Origin: CAVVPY01 sp963750295
GTDB taxonomy: Bacteria > Actinomycetota > Actinomycetes > Mycobacteriales > Jatrophihabitantaceae
Reading direction: 5' to 3'
Assembly (NCBI GenBank): GCA_963750295.1
Contig: CAVVPY010000001.1
Coordinates: 2,170,001 to 2,234,000 of the forward strand
DNA: 64,000 nt
Below, one piece after another: positions 52,371 through 63,588 of the stretch; position 1 is the stretch's first letter; each line of letters opens with the position of its first letter. The translations under genes were made by a program, and so were the position numbers. Below the pieces are notes generated by a model. It was not told the origin of the DNA and searched no databases. It saw only the letters and a program-made list of their open reading frames with translations.

Positions 52371-53769
52371 ATGACCGTCTCGGCCTCACGTTCGTCCGGA
52401 GTGACGGCGACGGGCTCGATCCCCGACACCGTCGCCTCGTTGCGCGCCACCTACCGCAGCGGTCGCACCAAACCGGCCGCCTGGCGGATCGCGCAACTCG
52501 AGGCCGTCGTCCGGCTGATGTCCGAGCGTGAGGGCGAGTTCGCCGAGGCGCTCGCCGCCGATCTAGGTCGCCCCGCCGTCGACGCGTGGATCGCCGACCT
52601 CGCCCCGGTCACCGGCGAAGCCAAGTACGCCATCAAGAAGCTCCGGTCCTGGATGAAGCCGACGAAGGTCCGGGTTCCGCTCGCCGTGCAGCCCGCGCGC
52701 GCCTGGCACCAGCCCGAGCCGCTCGGCGTGGTGCTGATCATCGCGCCGTGGAACTACCCAATCCACCTTGCCCTCGCGCCGCTCGTCGGTGCGCTGGCGG
52801 CGGGCAACTGCGCTGTCATCAAGCCGTCCGAGCACACTCCGGCCTGCTCGGCACTGCTCGCACGCCTCGTGCCGCAGTACCTCGATTCCGATGCCGTCGC
52901 CGTCGTCGAGGGTGCGGCCGAGACCACCCAGGAACTGCTCGACCAGGGTTTCGACCACTGCTTCTTCACCGGTGGCCCCGAGATCGGCAAGGCGGTGATG
53001 GCGGCCGCGGCCAAGCACCTCACCCCGGTCACGCTCGAACTCGGTGGCAAGAGCCCCGTCATCGTCGGCCGCCGACGCCAACGTCAAGGTCGCTGCACGC
53101 CGTATCGCGTGGGCGAAGCTGCTCAACTCCGGCCAGACCTGTGTCGCCCCTGACTACGTCCTCGTCGACCGGTCGATCCGCGACAGCTTCGTCGACGAAC
53201 TCCAGTCGGCCCTCACCGCGTTCGCCGGCGCGCCGGTGCTGCCGCTGGTGAATACCCGGCACGCCGAGCGCATCGCCGCCTTGATCGATCAGGCCGGCGG
53301 TCGCACCGTCCGCGGCAGTGCGGTAGGCGCCGGCGTCAAAGGTGCCGAGCTCACCGTCGTCGTCGACCCCGACGCCGACTCGGCGCTGATGCGCGAAGAG
53401 ATCTTCGGCCCGGTACTGCCGCTGGTGAGCGTCGACTCGATGGACGACGCGATCGCGCACGTCCAGCAGGGCCCCAAGCCACTCGCGGTCTATCTGTTCA
53501 CCGAGAGCCGCGAGAACGAACAGCGGGTCCTCGACGAGATCAGCAACGGCGGCACCGTCGTGAACCACCTGATGTACCACCTGCTGGTGAACGAACTGCC
53601 CTTCGGCGGCGTCGGCAACAGCGGCACGGGCGCCTACCACGGCAAGTGGGGCTTCCAGACCTTCAGCCACCGCAAGGCGGTGCTGCGCAAGCCCACCTGG
53701 CTCGACCCGTCGCTCGGCTACCCGCCCTACACCAAGCTCAAGCAGATCATCATGCGCCGGGTCTTCTAG
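52371..53769 (+). pseudogene. Aldehyde dehydrogenase (ALDH3-like) with one frameshift
   Basis: Two frames (ATG 52371 onward; then to 53769) make one protein of about 465 aa once an extra G near 53067 is removed. Family features: VVLIIAPWNYPIHLAL, FTGGPEIGKAVM, ELGGKSPVIV (catalytic Glu), and after the shift NSGQTCVAPDY (catalytic Cys) and EEIFGPVLPL. The C-terminal end (SLGYPPYTKLKQ) is typical of ALDH3/coniferyl-aldehyde-type enzymes. The frame breaks just after KSPVIV, between the catalytic Glu and Cys, so the gene is inactive as read, unless the base is a sequencing error. Confidence 0.88.
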
Positions 53770-53799
53770 TCGACGGTGTGACCCAGCAGGCAGGCTCGG

Positions 53800-54273
53800 T
53801 CAGGCAGGGTTGGCGGCGCCGCTGAGCGCTGCAAGCGCCTCGTCCGCGTGTGTGTTCATGTCCGTCTCGCTGTGGATCGCCCGCACGACGGTGCTGTCGG
53901 CGCCGATGGCGAAGGTGTAACGCTTGACCGGTGCACCGAGCCGCTGCCCGATCCGGCCGCGCTTGACGCCGAAGATCCCGGCGACCGTGCCGTCCTCGTC
54001 CGAGAGCAGCGGGTAGTCGAAGGCGTGCTTGTCGGAGAACTGCTTCTGCTTGGCGATCGAGTCGGTGCTGATGCCGACCCGCTGCACGCCGGCGTCGCCG
54101 AACTCGGCCGCCAGGTCGCGGAAGTAGCAGGCCTCCTTCGTGCACCCGGTGGTCATCGCGGCCGGGTAGAAGAACAGCACGACCGGGCCGCTCTGCAGCA
54201 GCGTCGACAGGCGACGGGGTGTCCCGTACTGGTCGGGCAGCTCGAAATCTGGGACGCAGTCACCGGTGTTCAT
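53800..54273 (-). CDS. bcp: Peroxiredoxin, Bcp type
   Basis: 157 aa, ATG at 54273. A thioredoxin-fold peroxidase that reduces hydroperoxides. FYPAAMTTGCTKEACYFRDL carries the peroxidatic Cys and a second Cys five residues later, the helix-alpha2 resolving Cys of the BCP/PrxQ group. The usual P-x-x-x-T-x-x-C motif is present with Met/Thr at the variable positions. Normal length. Ends 31 bp from the frameshifted ALDH. Confidence 0.93.
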   Translation of the reverse strand: MNTGDCVPDFELPDQYGTPRRLSTLLQSGPVVLFFYPAAMTTGCTKEACYFRDLAAEFGDAGVQRVGISTDSIAKQKQFSDKHAFDYPLLSDEDGTVAGIFGVKRGRIGQRLGAPVKRYTFAIGADSTVVRAIHSETDMNTHADEALAALSGAANPA

Positions 54274-54388
54274 CCCTCAACGGTAACGAGGAAGTCAGCA
54301 CGCACCGGCCACGTGACAGACTTCTCTCAGATCCCGATGACCCGGAACCGGCGGCCATCGGCCCGACGAACGGTACGGAGATCCTGTC

Positions 54389-56968
<2,580 letters not shown>

Positions 56969-57088
56969 CACCGCCCGCCGGCCCGCGGCACCGCCTCGGC
57001 GGGCGTCACCGGGCCGTGTCGCCGTCGTTGGACATAGACGAGACCCCGGTGCCGGATCCGGGGTCTGCCGATCCGGAGTGGAGGGAAC

Positions 57089-58408
57089 ATGCCCGCCGCG
57101 CGCGCGCCCGCTCCCTCACCACGGCCTCGACCGCGTCCGACGCTCGCTCCGGCCCCCGCCGTCGCCCAGGCCCCGGCCCCCGCACGCTCGGCCCGGCCGC
57201 TGCCCGTCGCCGGCCCGGACGGCATCACGGCGCCCGGCATTGCCGCGATGCTGCGCCGTCACCCCGCAATCACCCGGCGCGCCGGGGTGGGCACCATCGC
57301 CGCCGGTACCGCATTGTTCGTCATCGCGAGTCTGACGAATCCGGCCGCGACCGCGAACCCCGACCACCTCGCGGCGGCCGGCGCGCCGGCCGTGTCGCAC
57401 CTCGGCGAGTTCGGGGTGTACGCCGGAACGTCGGCAGGCGGCGGGGCCAAGCACGTGACCAAGCGCCCGCGCGCGGCCGCCGCCACCCCTCGCGCTATCC
57501 GCGGGCTCGCGGCGAACGGCATCCCGAACGTCGCGCTCAACGCCTACCGCGTGGCCGCGGCCCGGATGAGCAACGCCGACCCGGGCTGCGGGATCGACTG
57601 GGCGATGCTCGCCGGCATCGGCCGCGTCGAGTCCGACCACGGCCGCTACGGCGGCGCGGTGCTGCACTCCGACGGGACGTCCACCCCGCAGATCATCGGC
57701 CCGGCTCTGGACGGCACGAGCTCCGAACTCATCTACGCGCCGCCGAACGGGATGGCGCTGGCCGGCGATGCCGTGTACACCCACGCCCTCGGACCGATGC
57801 AGTTCATCCCGCAGACCTGGGCCGGCTACGGCGCGGACGCCAACGGCGACGGGACCGCCGACGTCTTCAACGTCAACGACGCCGCGCTCGGTGCCGCCCG
57901 CTACCTCTGCGCAGCAGGCGGCAACCTGCGCACGCAGGACGGGCGCACGCGCGCCGTTCTCGCCTACAACAACTCGACCGAGTACCTGGCCCAGGTGTTG
58001 GCACTTGCCGACGCGTACCGGCGCGGCGTCTCGATCGCCGGCCTGCCGGTCGGCCAGCTCACCGGTGCGCTGCCGCCCGTTCGGCGCGTCGATGTCCCGG
58101 CGGCGAACCCGGGACCACCGACCGCGGTCGGCGGCGGCCAGAACGCTCACCACCGACCGGCTGCCAGCGGCGGTTCCGGCGGATCGGCCGGCCGACCGCC
58201 GGGCGGAGAATCGCCGAGCAGCCGCCCGCCGGGTAGCAGCAGCCGGCCGCCGAGCGGCGGGTCGTCCTCGTCGCCCACGAGCAGCGGTCCGCCGCCGCCA
58301 CCGTCGTCGAGCAGCAGCCCGCCGCCCCCGCCGTCGTCGACACCGCCCAGCCCGAGCCCGACCAAGACCTGCCACGTCCCCATCGGAGATAGCTGCCTGT
58401 TCCCCTGA
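57089..58408 (+). CDS. Membrane-anchored lytic murein transglycosylase-like protein with Pro/Ser-rich tail
   Basis: 439 aa, ATG at 57089. After a Pro/Ala-rich N-terminus, one hydrophobic segment (GVGTIAAGTALFVIASLTNP, about 68-87) anchors or exports it. A SLT_2/MltB-like domain spans about 150-325: GIGRVESDHGRYGG (catalytic Glu), LGPMQFIPQTWAGYG, and AYNNSTEYLAQVLALADAYR. Residues about 345-425 are Gly/Pro/Ser-rich; the protein ends with KTCHVPIGDSCLFP, two Cys eight residues apart. It would cleave peptidoglycan glycan strands; the tail probably crosses the wall. Confidence 0.87.
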   Translation: MPAARAPAPSPRPRPRPTLAPAPAVAQAPAPARSARPLPVAGPDGITAPGIAAMLRRHPAITRRAGVGTIAAGTALFVIASLTNPAATANPDHLAAAGAPAVSHLGEFGVYAGTSAGGGAKHVTKRPRAAAATPRAIRGLAANGIPNVALNAYRVAAARMSNADPGCGIDWAMLAGIGRVESDHGRYGGAVLHSDGTSTPQIIGPALDGTSSELIYAPPNGMALAGDAVYTHALGPMQFIPQTWAGYGADANGDGTADVFNVNDAALGAARYLCAAGGNLRTQDGRTRAVLAYNNSTEYLAQVLALADAYRRGVSIAGLPVGQLTGALPPVRRVDVPAANPGPPTAVGGGQNAHHRPAASGGSGGSAGRPPGGESPSSRPPGSSSRPPSGGSSSSPTSSGPPPPPSSSSSPPPPPSSTPPSPSPTKTCHVPIGDSCLFP

Positions 58409-58448
58409 GTACGTTGAGGTCCGAGACGTAGGAGAGGACGGCGCTCGG

Positions 58449-59441
58449 ATGGGACTGACCGTTGCGGTGACAGGCCCGACCGGCGAGATCGGGATATCTG
58501 CGATAGCGGCGCTCGAGGCCCACGAGGGCATCGAGCGCATCGTCGGGATGGCGCGCCGCCCCTTCGATCCGGCGGCGAACGGGTGGACGCGCACCGAGTA
58601 CCGGCAGGGCGACATCCTCGACCGGGCCGCCGTCGACGCCCTGGTCGCCGATGCCGACGTCGTCGTGCACCTGGCCTACCTGATCATGGGCTCGCGCGAG
58701 GAGAGCCGCCAGATCAACCTCGCCGGCACCCGCAACGTCTTCGAGGCCACCGTCGCGGCGGCCCGGCCGACCCGGCTCGTCTACACCTCGTCCGTGGCGG
58801 CGTACGGCTATCACGCCGACAATCCGGTCCCGTTGACCGAGGACGTGCCGACCCGGGGCTCGGCCGAGCACTACTACTCCGAGCAGAAGGCCGAGTGCGA
58901 GGCCGTGCTGCGCGAGGTCATGGACGCCTCCGCCGTCGAGGTGTACGTCCTTCGACCGTGCATCGTCGCCGGTCCCAAGGCGCCGGCCCTGGCCGATTCG
59001 ATGCCGTGGCGTCGCGCGCTCGACCTGCTGCCCGAGCCACTGCGCGGCGCGGCCGGTGCCGTCCAGGGCCTGCTCCCGCTGATGCCCGACGCGGGCGTGC
59101 CGGTGCAACTGGTGCACCACGACGACGTGGCGGACGCCATTGCGCTCGCCGCTGCCGGCGCGGGCGAGCCGGGTGCCTACAACCTCGCCGCCGACGGCGA
59201 GGTCTCGCTCGCCGACGTGGCACGAGCGACCGGGACCAGGTCGGTGCGCGTCCCGCAGGCGGTCGTGAGCGCTGCCTCAGCCGTGCTCGCCCGGCTGCCC
59301 ATGGTGCCCGCGGCAGCCGAGTGGGTGCACATCGCGAGGACCTCGGTCGTCATGGACACCACGAGGGCCAAGACGCTGCTGGGCTGGCAACCCCGACACA
59401 CCAGCAGCGAAACGCTTGCCGCCCTCGCTGCGACGCTCTGA
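58449..59441 (+). CDS. NAD-dependent epimerase/dehydratase-family (extended SDR) protein
   Basis: 330 aa, ATG with AGGAG upstream. Nucleotide loop VTGPTGEIG (G-x-x-G-x-x-G), LVYTSSVAAYGYH with the catalytic Ser and YYSEQK with the Tyr-x-x-x-Lys. Follows the murein enzyme by 41 bp. Extended SDRs act on NDP-sugars or similar; here the substrate is unknown. The C-terminal TTRAKTLLGWQPRHTSSE segment is typical. Confidence 0.88.
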   Translation: MGLTVAVTGPTGEIGISAIAALEAHEGIERIVGMARRPFDPAANGWTRTEYRQGDILDRAAVDALVADADVVVHLAYLIMGSREESRQINLAGTRNVFEATVAAARPTRLVYTSSVAAYGYHADNPVPLTEDVPTRGSAEHYYSEQKAECEAVLREVMDASAVEVYVLRPCIVAGPKAPALADSMPWRRALDLLPEPLRGAAGAVQGLLPLMPDAGVPVQLVHHDDVADAIALAAAGAGEPGAYNLAADGEVSLADVARATGTRSVRVPQAVVSAASAVLARLPMVPAAAEWVHIARTSVVMDTTRAKTLLGWQPRHTSSETLAALAATL

Positions 59442-59450
59442 GCGCGAGGC

Positions 59451-59870
59451 TCAGCGCGCAGTACCGGCGGCGTCGGCGAGCATCCGCAGGCCGATCACGA
59501 TCCCACCGGTCAGGTCGCCGTTGGCGAAGGACGCGCGCATGGCGAGCGCGGCAAGCGCACAGGCACGGTTGGGCAGCCGCTCGGCCGATTCGGGGCCGGT
59601 GACGATGTGCAGGCAGCGCTGGCCCGGTGACACGGCCAGCAGCACCGACGAGGCACCGAGCTTCTCGAACATCGCCTCGGCGTGCGCGCGCATCGGCGGC
59701 TCGAGCTCACCGACGTAGACCGAGAAGCTGATTGCTGCCTCTTTGCTCGACAGCGTCAGCGCCTCGTCCAACCGGGCCAACTGCCGGCTGGTGAACGGGC
59801 TGCCCGGACGGCTGGCGCCGACCGGGCCGTACTGCAGCGCCGTGCCGGTCCTGGCGACTTCACCACTCAC
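59451..59870 (-). CDS. DUF5130 family protein
   Basis: 139 aa. Family-like FTSRQLARLDEALTLSSKEAA and MRAHAEAMFEKLG segments; related in fold to the TPM domain. The 11-bp overlap with the upstream gene means coupling. Found in the same block (pepN, this, HNH, glbO) in mycobacteria as far as I recall. Function unknown. Confidence 0.75.
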   Translation of the reverse strand: MSGEVARTGTALQYGPVGASRPGSPFTSRQLARLDEALTLSSKEAAISFSVYVGELEPPMRAHAEAMFEKLGASSVLLAVSPGQRCLHIVTGPESAERLPNRACALAALAMRASFANGDLTGGIVIGLRMLADAAGTAR

Positions 59871-60123
59871 CGCTTGCTCCTCCTACTGCGGACGTCGAGG
59901 CAGAACCCTCGATCGCGCCCGTGATCGCAACGCGGGTCTCGGGGTGGTTGGGCAGCGCGTCCGGGTGCGGCACGAACCACACCGGTTCGAACTTCCAGGG
60001 ACGTCCGGGGCGATAGCGGTTGGGCTGATGGGCGAGCGAGCGCCCGAACACCATCAGTGCGAGCAGCGCGGTGATCCCGGCTGGGATGCCGATGTAGACC
60101 AGCACCGTCTCGACGACCGTCAT
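59860..60123 (-). CDS. Small conserved actinobacterial membrane protein
   Basis: 87 aa, ATG at 60123, leaderless-type TACCTT 6 nt upstream. One N-terminal helix (VETVLVYIGIPAGITALLALMVFG), then a soluble part with KFEPVWFVPHPDALP. Its end overlaps the DUF5130 start by 11 bp, suggesting a functional pair. The sequence pattern is one I recognise as recurring in this genomic spot, but without a name. Confidence 0.7.
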   Translation of the reverse strand: MTVVETVLVYIGIPAGITALLALMVFGRSLAHQPNRYRPGRPWKFEPVWFVPHPDALPNHPETRVAITGAIEGSASTSAVGGASGEW

Positions 60124-60129
60124 GCAAAG

Positions 60130-60135
60130 AAGGTA
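60130..60135 (-). promoter_or_regulatory. Candidate leaderless -10 of the small membrane protein gene
   Basis: TACCTT on the minus strand ends 6 nt before ATG at 60123. Confidence 0.5.
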
Positions 60136-60164
60136 TCTAATCCGCGCTGCGCGTTCGCAGCGGG

Positions 60165-60695
60165 TCAGACGGCGGGTGCGACCCTGACGTCTGCCGGACC
60201 GGCCCACTGCAGGTACTGCTGCCAGGACGGCTCGCGACGGGCCCATCCCATGACGACAGCCACCGTCGCGGGTGGCTGTACGGGAGGGCTCATCAGGCGC
60301 CAGCCGAGTTCGGCGACGAGCCGGTCGCCCTTGCGATGGTTGCACCGGGCGCAGGCGGCGACCACGTTGGTCCAGACGTGCAGCCCACCGCGCGAGCGCG
60401 GCCGGACATGGTCGATCGTGTCGGCGCGCGCGCCGCAGTACGCGCAGCTGTGCCCGTCCCGATCGAGTACCGCGCGACGGGTCAGCGGTACTTCCCGCCG
60501 ATAGGGAACCCGCACATACCGGGACAGACGGACCACGGTGGGCACCTGGATGCTGGTGCGGGCTGAGTGCATGACGGTGGTTCCGGCCTCGACGACCACG
60601 GCCTTCTCGGCCAGGACGAGGACCACGGCGCGCCGAAGCGGCACGACGCACAGCGGCTCGTACGTCGCGTTGAGGACGAGCGCACCACCACTCAT
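60165..60695 (-). CDS. HNH endonuclease-domain protein
   Basis: 176 aa from ATG at 60695 (the family N-terminus GGALVLNATYEPLCVVPLRRA starts here). The nuclease motif is CAYCGARADTIDHVRPRSRG followed by NVVAACARCNHRKGD, a full HNH with four zinc Cys. Conserved across actinobacteria at this locus; probably not a restriction enzyme. Role unknown. Confidence 0.9.
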   Translation of the reverse strand: MSGGALVLNATYEPLCVVPLRRAVVLVLAEKAVVVEAGTTVMHSARTSIQVPTVVRLSRYVRVPYRREVPLTRRAVLDRDGHSCAYCGARADTIDHVRPRSRGGLHVWTNVVAACARCNHRKGDRLVAELGWRLMSPPVQPPATVAVVMGWARREPSWQQYLQWAGPADVRVAPAV

Positions 60696-60805
60696 CTGCT
60701 CGGCAACCTTTCGCGTGGTTATCCGCGTGGGTATCAGTGAACCGGACAACAACGCGCCGCGCACCCTAATCATGGGGTGATTCGCACGTGGCAAGGTGTT
60801 TCGGC

Positions 60806-61759
60806 GTGAGCCTGACTATTTCGACCAACCTGGCCGCACCGCTGGCCGAACTGCCGAAAGTGCTGCGAGACCACAACAAGTGGCTCGTCGAGATCCCCCT
60901 GCGCATCGTCGCGATCATCGTCGTCACGCTGATCATCCGAGCGGTGATCCACCGGATCATCACGCGCGCTGTGAAGCCGGTGCGCGTCGGTGACGTGCCC
61001 CGGATCCTGCGGCCGTTCAAGGAGCGCGTGGCGAACAGCGCGTTCCTCGAGTCGACCGGGCTACTGTCCGAGCGACGCGCTCAGCGCGCGTTGACGATCG
61101 GCTCGGTGCTGAAGTCCGCCGCGTCGTTCACCTTGCTGCTGATCGCATTGATGCTCATCCTGAACGAACTCGAGTTCAATCTGGCGCCGTTCATCGCCGG
61201 CACGTCCATCGTCGGCGTGGCCCTCGGCTTCGGCGCGCAGAACGTGGTGAAGGACTTCCTGTCCGGGATGTTCATGATGCTCGAGGACCAGTACGGCGTC
61301 GGTGACGTGATCGACTTCGAGCAGGCAAGCGGGACGGTCGAGGCGGTCGGGCTGCGCACCACCCGATTGCGCGATGTCAACGGCACCGTCTGGTACGTCC
61401 GCAACGGCGAGGTGGTCCGCGTCGGCAACAAGAGCCAGGGCTTCGCCCAGGTCGTCCTCGACGTGCCGATCGACGCGTGGGCGGACGTGGCCAAGGCGTC
61501 CTCGGCGATGCTCGACGTCGCCACCGGCATGCGAGCCGAGGACGACTGGTCGCCGGTGTTCCTCGGCGACCCCGACCTGCAGGGCGTCGAGGCGATGACC
61601 CGCGACGAGACGGTGATCCGGCTGGTCGTCCGGACCCGTCCGGGCGAGCAGTTCCGCGTGGCGCGCGAGTTGCGCCTGCGGATCCGTGAGCGGCTGGACC
61701 GGCTCGACATTTCCGCCCACGAACCCACCGCGTCCACGCCGCCGGTCACCGAGCCCTGA
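60806..61759 (+). CDS. MscS-family mechanosensitive ion channel
   Basis: 317 aa from GTG at 60806 (AAGG upstream); GTG at 60788 is an alternative. Three hydrophobic segments (about 25-50, 105-130, 135-160); the third contains GVALGFGAQNVVKDFLSGMF, the pore helix signature. A beta-domain (QYGVGDVIDFEQASGTVEAV) and an alpha/beta C-terminal domain follow. Channels of this type release solutes on hypo-osmotic shock. Confidence 0.92.
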   Translation: MSLTISTNLAAPLAELPKVLRDHNKWLVEIPLRIVAIIVVTLIIRAVIHRIITRAVKPVRVGDVPRILRPFKERVANSAFLESTGLLSERRAQRALTIGSVLKSAASFTLLLIALMLILNELEFNLAPFIAGTSIVGVALGFGAQNVVKDFLSGMFMMLEDQYGVGDVIDFEQASGTVEAVGLRTTRLRDVNGTVWYVRNGEVVRVGNKSQGFAQVVLDVPIDAWADVAKASSAMLDVATGMRAEDDWSPVFLGDPDLQGVEAMTRDETVIRLVVRTRPGEQFRVARELRLRIRERLDRLDISAHEPTASTPPVTEP

Positions 61760-61767
61760 CCCGGGCG

Positions 61768-63156
61768 TCAGGCGAGCGCCAGCACCGCCTCGAGCACCGC
61801 CCGGTGCATCGTCGGGAAGGCGTAGTGCATGGTGGCGAGCGTGCTGGTCGGGACGGCCGCATGCACCGCGAGGGTGAGCAGTCCCAGTAGTTCGCCACCG
61901 TAGGGGCCGACCACGGTCGCGCCGACGAGCACACCGCGGTCACGGTCCTCCACCAGCTTGACGAAGCCGTCGTTGCCCGGGCCGTGGATCCACCCGCGCG
62001 AGTTCGACGAGATCTGCTGCACGCCGATCCGGACCGCGATCCCGGCTGCGCGCGCCTGCTGCTCGGACATCCCCACCCGGCCGACCTCCGGATCGGTGAA
62101 CGTGACCCACGCCAGCCCGTGGTACCCGCCGAAGGGCTCGTGCCGGTCGAGCAGGTGCGCGATCAGCACCTTGGACTGCCACACCGCGACATGGGTGAAC
62201 TGGCCGTGCCCGGCGATGTCCCCGATCGCGTAGATCCCGTCATGACCGGGCAGGGCCATGTGCTCGTCCACGTCGAGGGATCGGGCGGACGGGTCCAGGC
62301 CGACCGTCTCGAGTCCGATCTGATCGAGATTGGGCTTGCGGCCGGCGGCTACGAGCACCCGCGCGCCGGTGAGGACGGTGCCGTCGGCGAGGCTGACCTC
62401 GACGCCGTCCCCGCCCGGAGCAAAGGCGGTAACGCCGACGCCCTGGTGCACGTCGATGCCATCCCGGGTGAAGACCTCGGCGACCACCGCGGCCGCTTCC
62501 GGCTCCTCGGGGCCGAGGATCCGGTCCGCACCCTCGACCAGCGCTACCCGCGAGCCGAACCGGGCGAAGGCCTGCGCGAGTTCGCAGCCGATCGCCCCGC
62601 CGCCGACAACCACCAGCGACGCCGGTGCGGTCCGCGCCTTGACGGCCTCGCGATTCGTCCAGACAAGATCGCCGGCCGCGCGCAGGTCGGCCAGCCCCTC
62701 GATGGGTGGCAGGGCGGGCGCGGTCCCGGTGGCGACGACCACGCGCGGGCTGCGGTGGGTCTCGTCCCCGACCACGACCCGCAGCTGGCCGGTCTCGTCG
62801 CGCCCGGCGAACCGGCCGGCCCCGCGCACGAAGCGCGCGCCCTGGTGCTCGAGCCGGTCGACCGCGACCTGGTCGTCCCAGTCGTCGGTGGCTACGTCGC
62901 GGATCCGGTCCGCCACCGGTGTGAAGTCGGCAACAACGCTGGCCCGGCCGGCCATGCCGTCGATGCGCCGACCCTCCGCGAGCAGCTCGGCGCCGCGCAG
63001 CATCATCTTCGACGGAATGCAGCCGTAGTAAGGGCATTCGCCGCCGACGAGGTGCTTGTCGATGCCCAACACCGACCAACCGGCCTTGGCCATCGCGCCA
63101 GCGACGTCCTCGCCGCCCGGCCCGAGTCCCAGCACGATGAGATCAAAATCAGCCAT
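61768..63156 (-). CDS. Pyridine nucleotide-disulfide oxidoreductase (dihydrolipoamide dehydrogenase-like)
   Basis: 462 aa. FAD-binding GLGPGGEDVAG, redox-active disulfide GGECPYYGCIPSK (Cys-x4-Cys), NAD-binding VVGGGAIGCELAQ, GDIAGHGQFTHVA, and a dimerisation domain ending with LATMHYAFPTMHRAVLE. The C-terminal His-x4-Glu of true Lpd (HPTxxE) is replaced by FPTMHRAV, so this is a relative such as a mycothione- or NAD(P)H-quinone-type reductase. No 2-oxoacid dehydrogenase genes are near. Convergent with mscS. Confidence 0.85.
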   Translation of the reverse strand: MADFDLIVLGLGPGGEDVAGAMAKAGWSVLGIDKHLVGGECPYYGCIPSKMMLRGAELLAEGRRIDGMAGRASVVADFTPVADRIRDVATDDWDDQVAVDRLEHQGARFVRGAGRFAGRDETGQLRVVVGDETHRSPRVVVATGTAPALPPIEGLADLRAAGDLVWTNREAVKARTAPASLVVVGGGAIGCELAQAFARFGSRVALVEGADRILGPEEPEAAAVVAEVFTRDGIDVHQGVGVTAFAPGGDGVEVSLADGTVLTGARVLVAAGRKPNLDQIGLETVGLDPSARSLDVDEHMALPGHDGIYAIGDIAGHGQFTHVAVWQSKVLIAHLLDRHEPFGGYHGLAWVTFTDPEVGRVGMSEQQARAAGIAVRIGVQQISSNSRGWIHGPGNDGFVKLVEDRDRGVLVGATVVGPYGGELLGLLTLAVHAAVPTSTLATMHYAFPTMHRAVLEAVLALA

Positions 63157-63183
63157 CAACGGACCGTACGGGACAATGGCAGC

Positions 63184-63573
63184 GTGGAAGCTGACCGGCC
63201 CGAGACGTTCTACGACGCCGTCGGCGGCGAACCCACCTTCCGCGCCCTCGTGCACGAGTTCTACGCGGGAGTGGCAGCTGACCCCGTCCTGCGCGCGCTC
63301 TACCCCGACGACGACCTCGGACCGGCCGAGGAGCGGCTGCGGCTGTTCCTGATCCAGTACTGGGGCGGGCCGCAGACCTACAGCGAACAACGCGGGCACC
63401 CGCGGCTGCGGATGCGGCATGCCCCGTTCCCGATCGGCGCCGCGGCCCGCGACGCCTGGCTGCGGCACATGCGGGCGGCCGTCGAGTCGCTCGCGCTGCC
63501 CCCCGCCTACGAGGACACGCTGTGGACCTACCTGCACGGGGCGGCCGAGCAGATGCGGAACACGCCGGGCTGA
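63184..63573 (+). CDS. glbO: Group II truncated haemoglobin (GlbO/HbO)
   Basis: 129 aa, GTG start with GACAAT 6 nt upstream (leaderless type). YDAVGGEPTFRALVHEFY, LIQYWGGPQTYSEQRGHP and RMRHAPFPIG carry the group II features (TrpG8 region, proximal His, Tyr residues). It binds O2/NO and protects respiration under low oxygen. In mycobacteria glbO lies next to the HNH gene and aglA; here the order is HNH, mscS, lpd-like, glbO, aglA. Confidence 0.95.
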   Translation: MEADRPETFYDAVGGEPTFRALVHEFYAGVAADPVLRALYPDDDLGPAEERLRLFLIQYWGGPQTYSEQRGHPRLRMRHAPFPIGAAARDAWLRHMRAAVESLALPPAYEDTLWTYLHGAAEQMRNTPG

Positions 63574-63588
63574 GTACGCTTGGCTGCC

